Of a stretch of 64,000 nucleotides of DNA, positions 37,007 to 46,705 are shown piece by piece. Position 1 is the first letter of the stretch, and every line of letters starts with the position of its first letter. A program made the translations under genes and the position numbers. The notes under the pieces are model-generated. The model had not been told where the DNA came from. It ran no database searches and saw only the letters and a program-made list of their open reading frames with translations. The DNA comes from Planctomycetia bacterium (GTDB taxonomy: Bacteria > Planctomycetota > Planctomycetia > Pirellulales > Thermoguttaceae), in contig JAUNMR010000006.1 of NCBI GenBank assembly GCA_030537455.1, forward strand, positions 1-64,000, given 5' to 3'.

Positions 37007-40000
37007 TTACATATTGCCGAGACCGAGTAGTCCCTCTTCGCGTTTGTCTTTGTCAAATAAGAAGACCGGTTCCACCGACAAATTGACGCCCCAGTTGTCT
37101 TTACTCTCGTTACGACTGGCGCCGAGAGTGAAAACAAAAGATTCGCCGATTCGACTAATCGAGATCTTTTGACCAATATTGTACCCCTCGCTAATGTCGA
37201 AGGAGTTGCTAAATCCAATCCCCCACTTCTCCGAAGCGCGATAGGTCAGCCCGAAGTTCAAATAGGTCGAATCAATCGGACCGTCGAGACGATCGACGCC
37301 AAGATAGCAGGAACTCAAGCCCGGTCGACGACGTTGAACGCCCACGCGTGTAATCTTTTGACCGGTTCCCCAGAAGTCGTAAAGCCCAGAGGAGAGGATC
37401 GCAAAGCGATCGCCGACTTGCCAGGCGGCGTCGTAGTCAAGTAGACCAAAAGTCTTGCCAAAGTTGTCCCTAGTCTTCGGGTACAGATTAATACCAGCGT
37501 TGAAGACGATCCAGTCGACCACGCGACGATTGCCAACCGGACCACGTTTGGTCTGCCAGCGATTGTCCCAGCCTAAACGCACCGTTTGCATATCGTCGAC
37601 CAGTTCGGTACTCGGCGCGGTAACATTTCCCGCCATAACGCCTTGGCGAATAGCGTAGTATCGTTCGTCGAATCTCACGGGGATCGAATCAGAGTAGCCC
37701 GCCCCCTGACCGGCGAAGGTCGTCACAGAATAGCGACGTCGGAAGTCCTCCACTTGCCAGTCGTCAATTTGATCATAAAGGATCAGATCGTCGTAATTCT
37801 TATTGGCGTCGGAGTAGGAGGCGTCGACAACAAAATTCATCTTGTGCGCCAGACCGTTAAGGTACCAGGTTTGGCTTTCGACGTCGGAATTGATCTTCCA
37901 AATTGGCAGATTGAATCTCACTCCAAGTTGACCATAGAGACGACTCACGTTCTTGCCAGTAACGCTATGCCCCCAAAAACCATATTCTCCTAGCGCGTAC
38001 GGGGTCGTCTTAACCGGACCGAGTTGGAACGGAAGATCTAATTCCTGACGCGTAGAGAAGACCAGGCTGTCGCGCGACAGTAAGGTTGTGTCGGAGCTGT
38101 CGGGTAGATTACTCGCCGAACCGTTCGCCAATTCCCAGTCAAGGTAGCGGAAGAGCGCTTTGTCTTGCTCCGCATAGGGCGAGTCGGTCGGCTTGAACTG
38201 TGCGTAACCGATCTTAGTATGCTCGTACCAGGTCAGGCTAGAATTACCAATCGTCTGACCGAGCCAGTAGTGGTCGAATCTCGGTAGCCAGTTCGACTGG
38301 GTGTAGAAGGAATCGGTTCTCACCGCCGCAGTGACGCCGAGTGAGCGATTATTAACGGTTCTCTTAAGTTCTACTCGTGTTTCAGGGTTGGAGAGAGTGT
38401 TCCACTCCTCTTCGAAATATTGCGGAATGTAATTGCGGTCGCTCGATTTACCGAGTTGCGCCGTCAAAGTCCAGCCGTCGCGAATACAACACTGATCGCA
38501 CAAACCGAGGTCGCAATCGAGCGAGCCGAGCTCTTGGCGATGCTTCCAAATGCCACGATAGCGATACTTTTTTTCGAAGGGCACGGCGCGTCGAGCGTGG
38601 CCTAAGTTATCGGTTCCCTTGTCGTAAATACCGTAATAGTTCGCCATACCGACGGCGCGTGTATTCCATCCCCACAGAGAGTCGCGATTGTAAACAAAGG
38701 TCGTACCGTGACCGAATCCGCGCTTGGAAAGGTAGTCGAGGTTCAAATCCCAGTCGACTCCGTCAGGTCGACGCGCGCTCATACCGAAAAGTTGGAACGG
38801 GTTCCAGGAGGTTCGCACTTGCGTACCGAACACATTGTCGTGACCGAACTTCAAGTGACTCAGGTATAGCGACCGATCTTTAATATCCATGGCCATCCAC
38901 GGCCAATACAACACGGGGAGGTTGCCGATCGTAACGTAGTTATTTTCGGCAATAATATACTGCTGATTGGAGACGAGCGGTTCGCCGGTTTGTGAATTCC
39001 ACAACTGTCGTCCAGTCGTAGCGTCGTATAACGGCTTATGACTGGTTTCCGTCACAAGGGAATTCGCTTGCAGACGGTAAGTCGGCACGCCCATAGCGCT
39101 CGTGGACGCCCAGGCGTCGGTCGCGTACATGACGTCGGCGCTACGCTGGGTAATACGAGAGGCGCCTAGTCGAAAGTAGGCGTTCGGCATGTCCGGCGCT
39201 TCCGCGACTAGCTCCGCATTATCGATAATCCCCACGCGATTCTTGAGGTCGTAGTACATTCTCTCGGCGTAAATCACGTTGTCCCCCTGACGAAAGACTA
39301 CGTTACCGTCGAGATATAGCTCGAAATCATATTCGTTCGGCGACGTCTGTTCGGAGAAGTTGATCTGCGTCAACTCACTCGTCCAAATGGTCGCCTGATC
39401 GGCGGACAGTTCAAGCACGTCCCCAATTGGAATATTATCTATCGTTAAACCTTGAACTGTGAGTGTAAAGCCATTGGAAATAAAGTAGACGTCTTTTCCG
39501 TCGCCGTCTTGAGATTGACTCGATTTCGGTCGTGAGGAGATCTTCGCTTCACGATCGTATCTCGAGGAGAAACGCCAACTTCGCATAGCAGGCGCGTCGG
39601 CGACGACCGCATTCTTGAAGTATTCGTCGACCTGCGAGGTTTCATTAACCAGACGAAGTGCATTGCCCTGTCCGTTTTCCACCCAGCCCAAGGCGGGTTC
39701 GGCGTTGCCCGAACCGTTGGGCAAACGATCCTCTTGCGTAGTATTCGAGGCGACATTAACCTCATTTGCGCCGTTATTCACGGACGCGTCAGAGGTCGCA
39801 ACTTGCGACGCGAGTAAGTTATTCTTCTTTGGCGCGGTCGTTTCCTCGCGCAGGAAGTTCAATGCGCGATAATAAAGTTCATCGGGACGCAGTTGATTTT
39901 CACCGGGATGCGCAATGCGTAGGTCGATCGGACTCTTGGAGACAAATTCGCCCAACCACGCGCCATTGCGCGACTTGGCAGTAACGCAAACGCTATTGAG

Positions 40001-40567
40001 ATCGAGTTGTAGCGCCTGACTCTGCTCCCCTTCGAGATAGAGGTAGATTCGGTAGAGGGGCGCTCCGCCGTCTGTTTCGTTCTCTCTTTCACCCAGCCAA
40101 ACCAGTGCAACAGGCGCCGCGGCTGTCCCTTGTGCTTGCGTAACCTGGCAATCGCCGTACAGAGCATAAACCTGCCCGAACTGGTCGTCGGCGCCCTTCC
40201 AGCCGTATTGAGCGGAGACGGTAATGAGACTGTCACTAAAGTTGGGACGGTAGAACGTGGAGTCGCCCACTTGCGCTTTGTCGAAACTCTGCGCAAATTG
40301 TCGCTCCTGTTCGGTCAGACTCAGCGGCTCGGAATCAGTCTCCAGTAAATTACCGTCTCCTAGTGCGTTAGAGAGGATACCGCCGCCATGCGTTGACTCT
40401 TGTGAGTCGTCAAGTTCATCGCTGTTAAGTTCTTCGACTAAATAGGGATTGGCGTCTAACCAGAGGGATTCTTCTTGTGCAGAGCAATGAGCACAGGTCA
40501 ATAGAGACGACAGAGAAATGAGAATCGCCAGGAAGCATGTCACATTTTTGACACAAAAGGTCGCCAT
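37007..40567 (-). CDS. lptD: LptD-like outer-membrane LPS-assembly protein
   Basis: 1186 residues from ATG 40567, which gives a normal signal peptide (to about HCSAQ). An upstream ATG at 40645 gives a 26-residue longer n-region; neither has a clear SD. After an acidic, low-complexity N-terminal stretch, an OstA/LptA-type jellyroll lies at roughly 380-620 (VVFRQGDNVIYAERMYYD, NNYVTIGNLPVLYWPW). A large C-terminal beta-barrel follows, with alternating aromatic strands. E. coli LptD has 784 residues, so this one is much longer, mainly at the N-terminus. It would insert LPS or a similar glycolipid into the outer leaflet. It is a single gene with a terminator. The family is probable; the cargo is inferred. 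Confidence 0.8.
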   Translation of the reverse strand: MATFCVKNVTCFLAILISLSSLLTCAHCSAQEESLWLDANPYLVEELNSDELDDSQESTHGGGILSNALGDGNLLETDSEPLSLTEQERQFAQSFDKAQVGDSTFYRPNFSDSLITVSAQYGWKGADDQFGQVYALYGDCQVTQAQGTAAAPVALVWLGERENETDGGAPLYRIYLYLEGEQSQALQLDLNSVCVTAKSRNGAWLGEFVSKSPIDLRIAHPGENQLRPDELYYRALNFLREETTAPKKNNLLASQVATSDASVNNGANEVNVASNTTQEDRLPNGSGNAEPALGWVENGQGNALRLVNETSQVDEYFKNAVVADAPAMRSWRFSSRYDREAKISSRPKSSQSQDGDGKDVYFISNGFTLTVQGLTIDNIPIGDVLELSADQATIWTSELTQINFSEQTSPNEYDFELYLDGNVVFRQGDNVIYAERMYYDLKNRVGIIDNAELVAEAPDMPNAYFRLGASRITQRSADVMYATDAWASTSAMGVPTYRLQANSLVTETSHKPLYDATTGRQLWNSQTGEPLVSNQQYIIAENNYVTIGNLPVLYWPWMAMDIKDRSLYLSHLKFGHDNVFGTQVRTSWNPFQLFGMSARRPDGVDWDLNLDYLSKRGFGHGTTFVYNRDSLWGWNTRAVGMANYYGIYDKGTDNLGHARRAVPFEKKYRYRGIWKHRQELGSLDCDLGLCDQCCIRDGWTLTAQLGKSSDRNYIPQYFEEEWNTLSNPETRVELKRTVNNRSLGVTAAVRTDSFYTQSNWLPRFDHYWLGQTIGNSSLTWYEHTKIGYAQFKPTDSPYAEQDKALFRYLDWELANGSASNLPDSSDTTLLSRDSLVFSTRQELDLPFQLGPVKTTPYALGEYGFWGHSVTGKNVSRLYGQLGVRFNLPIWKINSDVESQTWYLNGLAHKMNFVVDASYSDANKNYDDLILYDQIDDWQVEDFRRRYSVTTFAGQGAGYSDSIPVRFDERYYAIRQGVMAGNVTAPSTELVDDMQTVRLGWDNRWQTKRGPVGNRRVVDWIVFNAGINLYPKTRDNFGKTFGLLDYDAAWQVGDRFAILSSGLYDFWGTGQKITRVGVQRRRPGLSSCYLGVDRLDGPIDSTYLNFGLTYRASEKWGIGFSNSFDISEGYNIGQKISISRIGESFVFTLGASRNESKDNWGVNLSVEPVFLFDKDKREEGLLGLGNM

Positions 40568-40968
40568 AGTCGTACGGGCGTGTATAACCCGACAACCGGA
40601 TCGGCGTGCTTTGACGCATTTCGAGATTGTGACTCGATTCTGCATTGTGCTTTATGGCGCTTGCTGTAAGACTCGTTCTATCCAGACTTTGTATGAAACG
40701 CCTCCTGCGCTCGTTCCTGTACAAAGCCATACAAATCCACCAAGACCTCCCACGCACAGGGCGTGAAAAATCGCCAGATTTTAGAGAAAACCACGCGACG
40801 TATCAAGAGCAATCTCATCGGAAATCGCGTAAAATAGGAAAGAATCGACACAGCGTCGCACAGAAAGCAAGCGTTTTTGAGACGTCAAGAGATAACAAAA
40901 CCTCGTTGCGGACGTCACAACGAGGTCGTTAAATTGTCACATTATTTTACCGCTCTTCGCAAGGCAGA
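40568..40968. other. Intergenic region upstream of the LptD-like gene
   Basis: Holds the leader of the LptD-like gene and, at the right, the terminator of the alpha/beta hydrolase gene (40894-40926). A 95-codon plus frame (40645-40932) runs through that terminator and is not a gene. Confidence 0.5.
40894..40926 (-). terminator. Terminator of the alpha/beta hydrolase gene
   Basis: ACCTCGTTG (40900-40908) pairs with CAACGAGGT (40918-40926), with TTTTGTT after it on the minus strand. Confidence 0.85.
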
Positions 40969-42180
40969 TTAGCGAAGTCTATTCGTTCTATTGACCGTGC
41001 TAGCGGTTTTATCGCTTCTCTTTGCTCTGCGAGGTCGGGACGATTCACCGACGTCGTAATCTTTCACAGCGCGACGTCCGAAGGAAGATTCAACCTGAGC
41101 GTTAGAAAGCGGATTGGAATAGGCATAGGCGCGCATTCTCTGCATGACCGTGGAATCGGCTTGCAAATATGCGACGAAGAAATCGGTTGTGGCAATACTA
41201 ATCGTCTCGTGATACGGCTCAACCTGCGCCTGTTTTTGAGGAAGAGCATGACCGCCATAGACGCGATGATCTCCGCCTCTAAGCGTTACCAAGTAACGAT
41301 CCGCCTCGCGAATATTATCATAGGGAATTCGACGTTCATGCGCCTTGGTTTGTCCAACGATACCGTTGTCGTTCGTACCGGTCACAACCATGGTTGGAAC
41401 GTCAATATTGGCGTAAACTTGCGCGCCGCTAGCCGCGTCACAAAAGACTGTCGGCGACATAGCCAGAACACAGCTGACTCGCGTGTCTTTCAGCGAGGCG
41501 CCGTTGTCGGGAGGCAACTGTCCAGCGACTTGTAAAGCGGCGAGCGCGCCTAAATCGTTACCAGCCACGCCAATACGCTCGAGGTCGACGTCAGCGCCCA
41601 AAGGACCGGCGGAACGATTGGAAGAGTAAACCAAATCAATAGCGGAACGAATAGCCAAAGCGCGATCACGCGCGCTCCAGTACTTATGGTACGCCTCTTT
41701 CAGCTCGTTCATTGGACGAAGCTTACCGCGCCATACCGACTCGTCAGACTCTGGATGACGCAATAGAATCGTCACGACGCCATGTCGCGCCCAGATTTTG
41801 CCCAAATAAGAGAACTGCTCAGCGCTAGCGCCGAGTCCATGAGAGTAAACGACAACGGAAAATTTTTGTCCCAGCAACGGCGGCGTCGTTGGGAACCAAA
41901 TCAAAGCGCTGTAGTTTTTTCCAAGATTCGACCGCCACTGTAAATTCTGTGAACGCACATTATACAGACCGGGCGCGTCCTGCTGAACGACTTCGGTTTC
42001 CGGAACGTATTGTCCCTGTGCAAAAGGATTGACCGCAGCGACGACATTAGCAGTTCGACGCACAACGTTCTGTGCACACGCCGCGTCTGTCATTAGAAAC
42101 AGCGCAAGAAAACAAAACACGAGCGCCATGTGAAAAACGGTCGCTCGCGATCGCAATGTTTGGTACAACAGTTCACTCAT
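40969..42180 (-). CDS. Exported alpha/beta hydrolase with Asp at the nucleophile elbow
   Basis: 403 residues from ATG 42180; an ATG at 42228 would add 16 residues before a good signal peptide (ending AACAQ). The fold is the PAF-acetylhydrolase / dienelactone-hydrolase-like group: VVVYSHGLGASAEQF (oxyanion loop), the elbow GVAGNDLGALAAL, VVTGTNDN (acid) and GGDHRVYGG (His). The elbow normally reads G-x-S-x-G; here D209 sits in the Ser position, as in epoxide hydrolases and haloalkane dehalogenases. The tail is basic and disordered (RRAKRSDK). The tRNA-Ser lies just upstream. Substrate unknown. Confidence 0.8.
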   Translation of the reverse strand: MSELLYQTLRSRATVFHMALVFCFLALFLMTDAACAQNVVRRTANVVAAVNPFAQGQYVPETEVVQQDAPGLYNVRSQNLQWRSNLGKNYSALIWFPTTPPLLGQKFSVVVYSHGLGASAEQFSYLGKIWARHGVVTILLRHPESDESVWRGKLRPMNELKEAYHKYWSARDRALAIRSAIDLVYSSNRSAGPLGADVDLERIGVAGNDLGALAALQVAGQLPPDNGASLKDTRVSCVLAMSPTVFCDAASGAQVYANIDVPTMVVTGTNDNGIVGQTKAHERRIPYDNIREADRYLVTLRGGDHRVYGGHALPQKQAQVEPYHETISIATTDFFVAYLQADSTVMQRMRAYAYSNPLSNAQVESSFGRRAVKDYDVGESSRPRRAKRSDKTASTVNRTNRLR

Positions 42181-42254
42181 AATTGAATGTCCCAAGACGT
42201 CTCCGCCATAAAGCAAATTGGTTGGCACATCGAAGTTATAGGGGGGAACGTCAA

Positions 42255-42341
42255 CGGATGAGGCGGGATTCGAACCCGCGGACGGGGTAAACCGTCGCCG
42301 GTTTTCAAGACCGGTCCCTTAAACCACTCGGGCACCCATCC
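42255..42341 (-). tRNA. tRNA-Ser (anticodon UGA)
   Basis: 87 nt on the minus strand. The 7-bp acceptor stem has one G-U pair. The anticodon loop reads CTTGAAA, so the anticodon is TGA. A long variable arm and discriminator G are typical for tRNA-Ser. The 3' CCA is not encoded. It reads UCN codons. Confidence 0.96.
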
Positions 42342-42713
42342 ACACATGTGCGCGTCCCTTGTCGCCGTCAGGCGGAAAGAGACATTCATACGCAAACGAC
42401 TTGACGCGTACTTATCGTCAGTTCCACGCCAAGAGCTTTAACACGTCCTCAATTGTAGAAAGGTTTTCCCATTAGTCAAGCGTAAATAATCGATTTAATC
42501 GGCATAAACAGTAAATATATGAGCGAATATCACTCCAGACGCCAAGGTCTTGGCACGGCTCGAGGAGTCGCTTCTGTCGAACGTGGGCGCGCGCTTTACT
42601 TTCAAGCTCTCAACTATTACAATATATAAGTCGTCTTGTGATATTTCTGTCACAGGCGAATCGGCATATTACCCGCCCTGAGCCTAGCAACCTCGTTTTT
42701 TAGGACGTCAGCC
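42342..42713. other. Intergenic region between tRNA-Ser and the GH78-like gene
   Basis: No gene or clear hairpin. It must contain the leftward tRNA promoter and the rightward promoter of the rhamnosidase-like gene. AT-rich around 42480-42530 and 42610-42660. Confidence 0.45.
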
Positions 42714-45149
42714 ATGCACATAAACCGTCTTTACCTCGCAACAGCGCATAACCAGTCTCGCGCTCTTATTTCCTCGCCTATTGCACAAAGGTTGGGTCGC
42801 GTAACTGGAGGTTTTGTACTTTTTTTTCTCGTTACGCTACTAAGTAGTTTTAGCGCGCTAGCACACGCCTTTGAAGGGCCGACCGGCCTCATGGTCGATC
42901 TTCTCGAGAAGACCGACGTCGTCTGGCGCGACGGGTACCCGACGCAATTAACACTAGCGGAAATGCCAACGGCGATCGAGCGTCTTCAAATTGCGGAGAT
43001 CCGCTCTTCGCGCCCCTGCTTCTCGTGGATTGTTCCGAGCCTCGGCAAAAATACGCGTCAAACCGCCTGGCAACTGCAACTTGCCTCCTCAATGGCGTGT
43101 TTCTCACAAGACGCCAAAGAAGCGCCTGAGATGTTGTGGGACTCTGGTAAAGTCGTCGACCAAGAGTCGACCGCTCGCGCTTATAGCGCGCAAAAGCCGC
43201 TCGATGGCGGCTCCATTTATTACTGGCGCGTACGCTTCTGGAATCAAGAGGATCAACCTTCTGACTGGTCTGCAATTAAAGCGTTCAAAACCGCTAAGGA
43301 CTGCCAAGACTACGGTATCAGCCGCTACCCTTTAACTAAATTGACGAATCAGCCCGTGGCGTCGCACGATATTGACGGCGGGCAATTCTTCGACTTCGGA
43401 CGCGCGTCCTTCGGTCAGCTCTTCGTTGATATCGACGCCAAGCACGGCGACGTCGCTTTGGTTCGCATGGGCGAACGCGTGAAAGACGGAGCGGTCGACC
43501 GACGCCCGGCGGGTACCACGCGCTTCTGGGAATATCGTCTGGAGCTACTGCCGGGTCGCCATGTCTACGCCATTAAAACGCGCGTAGACAAGCGCAATTC
43601 CTCCGGCGCGGCCTTCCTCTTGCCGGATTACATAGGCGAGGTCATGCCATTCCGCTACGCCGAAATAGAAATTATCTCATCGCCTTCGGAAACAGCCGAC
43701 AGTATTCTTCCCGCTAAAGAGACGACGATACTCGGGGTAACGCGCGAGACGGTCGTCTACCCCTTTGACGAGACCGCCGCGCTTTTCCATTGTGACAATG
43801 ACGATCTCAATCGCGTATGGGATTTGTGTAAGTATTCCATCGCGGCGACGACCTTCGCAGGCGTCTATCTCGACGGCGACCGTGAACGCATTCCCTACGA
43901 AGGGGACGCGCTACTGAACCAACTGAGCCACTACTGCGTCGATCGCGAATATTCATTGGCGCGCTATTCTTTGGATTATCTCGTGTTCCATCCGACTTGG
44001 CCGACGGAATGGAATCTTCAAACCGTTCAAATGGCATGGTTTGATTACCTCTATACCGGCGATTCACGCGCAATTGCACAACTCTACGACGACCTTCGAG
44101 CCAAGTCTCTGGTAGCGCTTGCGGAAGAGAACGGTCTGATTAGCACGCGTAAGGGTAAACTCACAAAAGAAGTTCTCGATTCGATTCACTTCAAGGGAAA
44201 CGGATTCCGCGATATCGTCGACTGGCCTCATAAGGGTTTGGCGGGTAATGACAACGCCGAATCGGGCGAAACCGACGGCTTTGTCTTCTGCGATTTCAAC
44301 GTCGTTGTGAACTCCTATCATTTCTTCGCGCTTAATTCGATGCGTCGATTTGCGCAGATTCTTGGTAAAACAGAGGACGAAAAATTCTTTGCCGATCAAA
44401 TCGCTAAACTCCAGCAATCGTTCCACGAAACGTTTTTCGACGCTTCCCGTGGCGTCTATCGCGACGGCGAAACGACCGATCACGCCTCGTTACATGGCAA
44501 TATGTTCCCATTAGCGTTCGGATTAACTCCCAGTGAAAACGTAGCAAGCGTGACAGAATTTGTGGAATCGCGCGGTATGCGTTGTAGCGTTTACGGCGCA
44601 CAGTTTCTCCTCGACGCCGCCTACCAAGGGGAAAACGGCGCTTACGGTCTGGAACGTATGACAGCGCAAGACTTGCGCGGTTGGCTCAATATGCTACGCG
44701 TAGGCTCAACGATTTCCCTAGAAGCCTGGGACGACTGCTATAAACCGAATCAAGATTGGAATCACGCTTGGGGCGCCGCACCGGCTAATATCATCCCGCG
44801 CAAATTGGTCGGAGTTGAACCACTCGCGCCAGGTTGCGCTGAAATTCAGATCAAGCCACAGATCGCTAATCTAACGGAAGTCGTCTCGGTCGTGCCGACG
44901 ATTCGCGGTTCCGTGGAAATCAAAGTTTCACAAGAGTTGGACAAAAAGAACGTCTATCGTTTGCAAGTGAGAATTCCCGGTAACGTCGTTGCAACGGTCT
45001 ATCTTCCCTACACAGACGATTCCGATACGTTGCTCATTGACGGTCGACCTGCCAAGGAGGTCGTCGATGGAATCGAACATGTCGGCGCTTTCTGGAAGAT
45101 CCCCAAGATAGGTTCTGACGTGTGGACCTTCGAACGCATCGCCCCCTGA
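42714..45149 (+). CDS. Exported alpha-L-rhamnosidase-like protein (GH78)
   Basis: 811 residues. An AGGA lies eight bases before ATG 42714. A hydrophobic segment at about 28-50 is the signal peptide. An Ig-like N-terminal domain contains YYWRVRFWNQEDQPSDWS, the usual GH78 opening. The (alpha/alpha)6 catalytic domain follows with YLDGDRERIPYEGDAL (387-398 includes the conserved D-x-x-R-E), and a C-terminal beta domain that is commonly GH78-C. Family members release rhamnose from plant polysaccharides and glycosides. The usual Trp after RERxx is replaced (RERIPYEGD), so specificity may differ. Convergent with fliA, sharing a terminator. Confidence 0.85.
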   Translation: MHINRLYLATAHNQSRALISSPIAQRLGRVTGGFVLFFLVTLLSSFSALAHAFEGPTGLMVDLLEKTDVVWRDGYPTQLTLAEMPTAIERLQIAEIRSSRPCFSWIVPSLGKNTRQTAWQLQLASSMACFSQDAKEAPEMLWDSGKVVDQESTARAYSAQKPLDGGSIYYWRVRFWNQEDQPSDWSAIKAFKTAKDCQDYGISRYPLTKLTNQPVASHDIDGGQFFDFGRASFGQLFVDIDAKHGDVALVRMGERVKDGAVDRRPAGTTRFWEYRLELLPGRHVYAIKTRVDKRNSSGAAFLLPDYIGEVMPFRYAEIEIISSPSETADSILPAKETTILGVTRETVVYPFDETAALFHCDNDDLNRVWDLCKYSIAATTFAGVYLDGDRERIPYEGDALLNQLSHYCVDREYSLARYSLDYLVFHPTWPTEWNLQTVQMAWFDYLYTGDSRAIAQLYDDLRAKSLVALAEENGLISTRKGKLTKEVLDSIHFKGNGFRDIVDWPHKGLAGNDNAESGETDGFVFCDFNVVVNSYHFFALNSMRRFAQILGKTEDEKFFADQIAKLQQSFHETFFDASRGVYRDGETTDHASLHGNMFPLAFGLTPSENVASVTEFVESRGMRCSVYGAQFLLDAAYQGENGAYGLERMTAQDLRGWLNMLRVGSTISLEAWDDCYKPNQDWNHAWGAAPANIIPRKLVGVEPLAPGCAEIQIKPQIANLTEVVSVVPTIRGSVEIKVSQELDKKNVYRLQVRIPGNVVATVYLPYTDDSDTLLIDGRPAKEVVDGIEHVGAFWKIPKIGSDVWTFERIAP

Positions 45150-45208
45150 CCATGCAATACAGTTGAGCGTCAGGTTTAACGGCGTTAAACTACGTCTTGT
45201 CTAACGAA

Positions 45209-45244
45209 AAAAGCCGACTGTCCCACGACAATCGGCTTTTCTTG
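45209..45244. terminator. Bidirectional terminator between GH78-like gene and fliA
   Basis: AAAAGCCGA (45209-45217) pairs with TCGGCTTTT (45232-45240), extended inward by TGTC/GACA with a tight loop. A and T runs on both sides make it work for both convergent genes. Confidence 0.92.
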
Positions 45245-45276
45245 TATTAAACGTTCGAATCAACGACGTAAGTGTT

Positions 45277-46092
45277 CTAACGATCGTAGTTCATACTGCG
45301 ATCAAGCTTACGTCTCATGCGCTTGACAATGGAGGAATGCATTTGACTGACGCGACTTTCACTCAAATCGAGCGCGGCGCCGATTTCCTTCATCGTCATG
45401 TCTTCGTAGTAGTACAAAATGATGATCAAACGCTCTTTCTGATTGAGTCCTTGCGTACACTGTCGGATCAATTCGGTACGTTCAAGTCTTTCGGTCGGCG
45501 CTTCGTTTCGTCGATCCTGTAAGACGTCGATTTCGGTAATCTCGCTGTCGCCGGACTGATCGTTCCACTTTTTATCCAGGCTCGTCATATTAATACGATT
45601 GGAGTCGTGGATCGTTTGTCTGACGTCGTCGACCGGCATTTCCAAGAAGCTTGCAAGTTCCTCTTCCGAGGGCTTTCTTCCGAACTTACCGACAAGGATC
45701 TTATCAGCTTCGTGTAGTTTCGAGGTTCTGGAGCGCACCATTCTTGGAGCCCAGTCCATAGCTCTTAGCTCATCGAGCATAGCGCCCTGGACGCGTGGGA
45801 TACAGAAGGTCTCGAATTTAACGCCTCTTTCCGGCTCAAAGGCGCGCACCGCGTCGATCAGACCGACGGTGCCAGCGGAAATTAGGTCGTCTAGCTCGAT
45901 TTCACGCGGCAGTTTAGCTCGAATACGCTCTGCGCGCTTGCGAACAAGCGGCATGTAATACTCAATGATACGATTACGCGAAGTAATATCGTTGGGGTTG
46001 CTTTTATAAGCGCGCCACAAATCGCTCCACATGAGTTCCGAGTCTGTTAAGGTTGTCGCTTGATCTTCCATGCTCAAATCCATTATTCCCAA
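45277..46092 (-). CDS. fliA: RNA polymerase sigma factor, FliA/sigma-28 type
   Basis: 271 residues (start at 46092, or at the in-frame ATGs 46083 or 46071). Regions 2, 3 and 4 are all visible: region 2 YYMPLVRKRAERI to DLISAGTVGLIDAVRAFE and FETFCIPRVQGAMLDELR; region 3 KLHEADKILVGKFGRKPSEEEL; region 4 EDMTMKEIGAALDLSESRVSQ with the HTH. The AMLDELRAMDWAP motif is characteristic of FliA/WhiG-type sigma factors. It would direct late flagellar transcription. The linked fliF-fliI genes at 58-63.6 kb fit, although they lie 12 kb away. The first residues are unusually acidic. Confidence 0.93.
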   Translation of the reverse strand: MGIMDLSMEDQATTLTDSELMWSDLWRAYKSNPNDITSRNRIIEYYMPLVRKRAERIRAKLPREIELDDLISAGTVGLIDAVRAFEPERGVKFETFCIPRVQGAMLDELRAMDWAPRMVRSRTSKLHEADKILVGKFGRKPSEEELASFLEMPVDDVRQTIHDSNRINMTSLDKKWNDQSGDSEITEIDVLQDRRNEAPTERLERTELIRQCTQGLNQKERLIIILYYYEDMTMKEIGAALDLSESRVSQMHSSIVKRMRRKLDRSMNYDR

Positions 46093-46705
46093 ACGTGAAA
46101 CGTTTGACCTCCAAAGTTGCCGTTGCAGACGCCCCTAAGGGGATTCCACAACTAGCGGTACGACTTTGGAACAGTAGCAAAGAATCTCTCTTTTGTGAAG
46201 AGAACTTTTTGTTTTCTTCATCAAAAAGCGCAAAGTTTGTAAAAATCCTCTAAAGTTCCATTTCTTCTGCGCCGATAAGAGTTCCTCATTTGAACGCGTA
46301 ATCACGACGCGCCCGTATCAAGAAGTATCGGGAAACAAATTCAATCTTATCGCAAAAGGCGTGTTTTTTTTAAAGACCGACGAGATTTTCACTCATGTTC
46401 TACACATTATAACGATTAAGCAGACATAAGACGTCTGTCCCAAAAACGCTTATATATTAGTCGTATCGATTAGCAAAACTTTTCGAACGCCTTCTTCATT
46501 CTCCGGCGTCCCCTCTCCTACTCCCCACGACGATCGCCTTGAGCGCTTTAACAAGGTCGTTCATAGAAATCATTTTCAATCGATACCATTGGTAAACAAA
46601 AGCGCTAAAATATGACGAACGTCAAAAACGTCGCTCTAACGCGCCATTACTCTTGATTTTCACCAGTGAAACAGAACGAAGACTCCTAGCCTCGAAAGGA
46701 TTATT
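46093..46705. other. Long intergenic region between fliA and the GH99/71-like gene
   Basis: 613 bp without a supported gene, between divergent genes, so both promoters lie here. A 9-bp stem with one wobble (46196-46204 with 46212-46220) lies in the probable fliA leader, and a small CAGAC/GTCTG hairpin at 46421-46437. No sigma-28 box was recognised. Confidence 0.5.

Noticed and set aside
40645-40932. 95-codon plus-strand frame upstream of the alpha/beta hydrolase terminator
   Set aside because: It runs through a clear hairpin terminator and has no SD or family signature.
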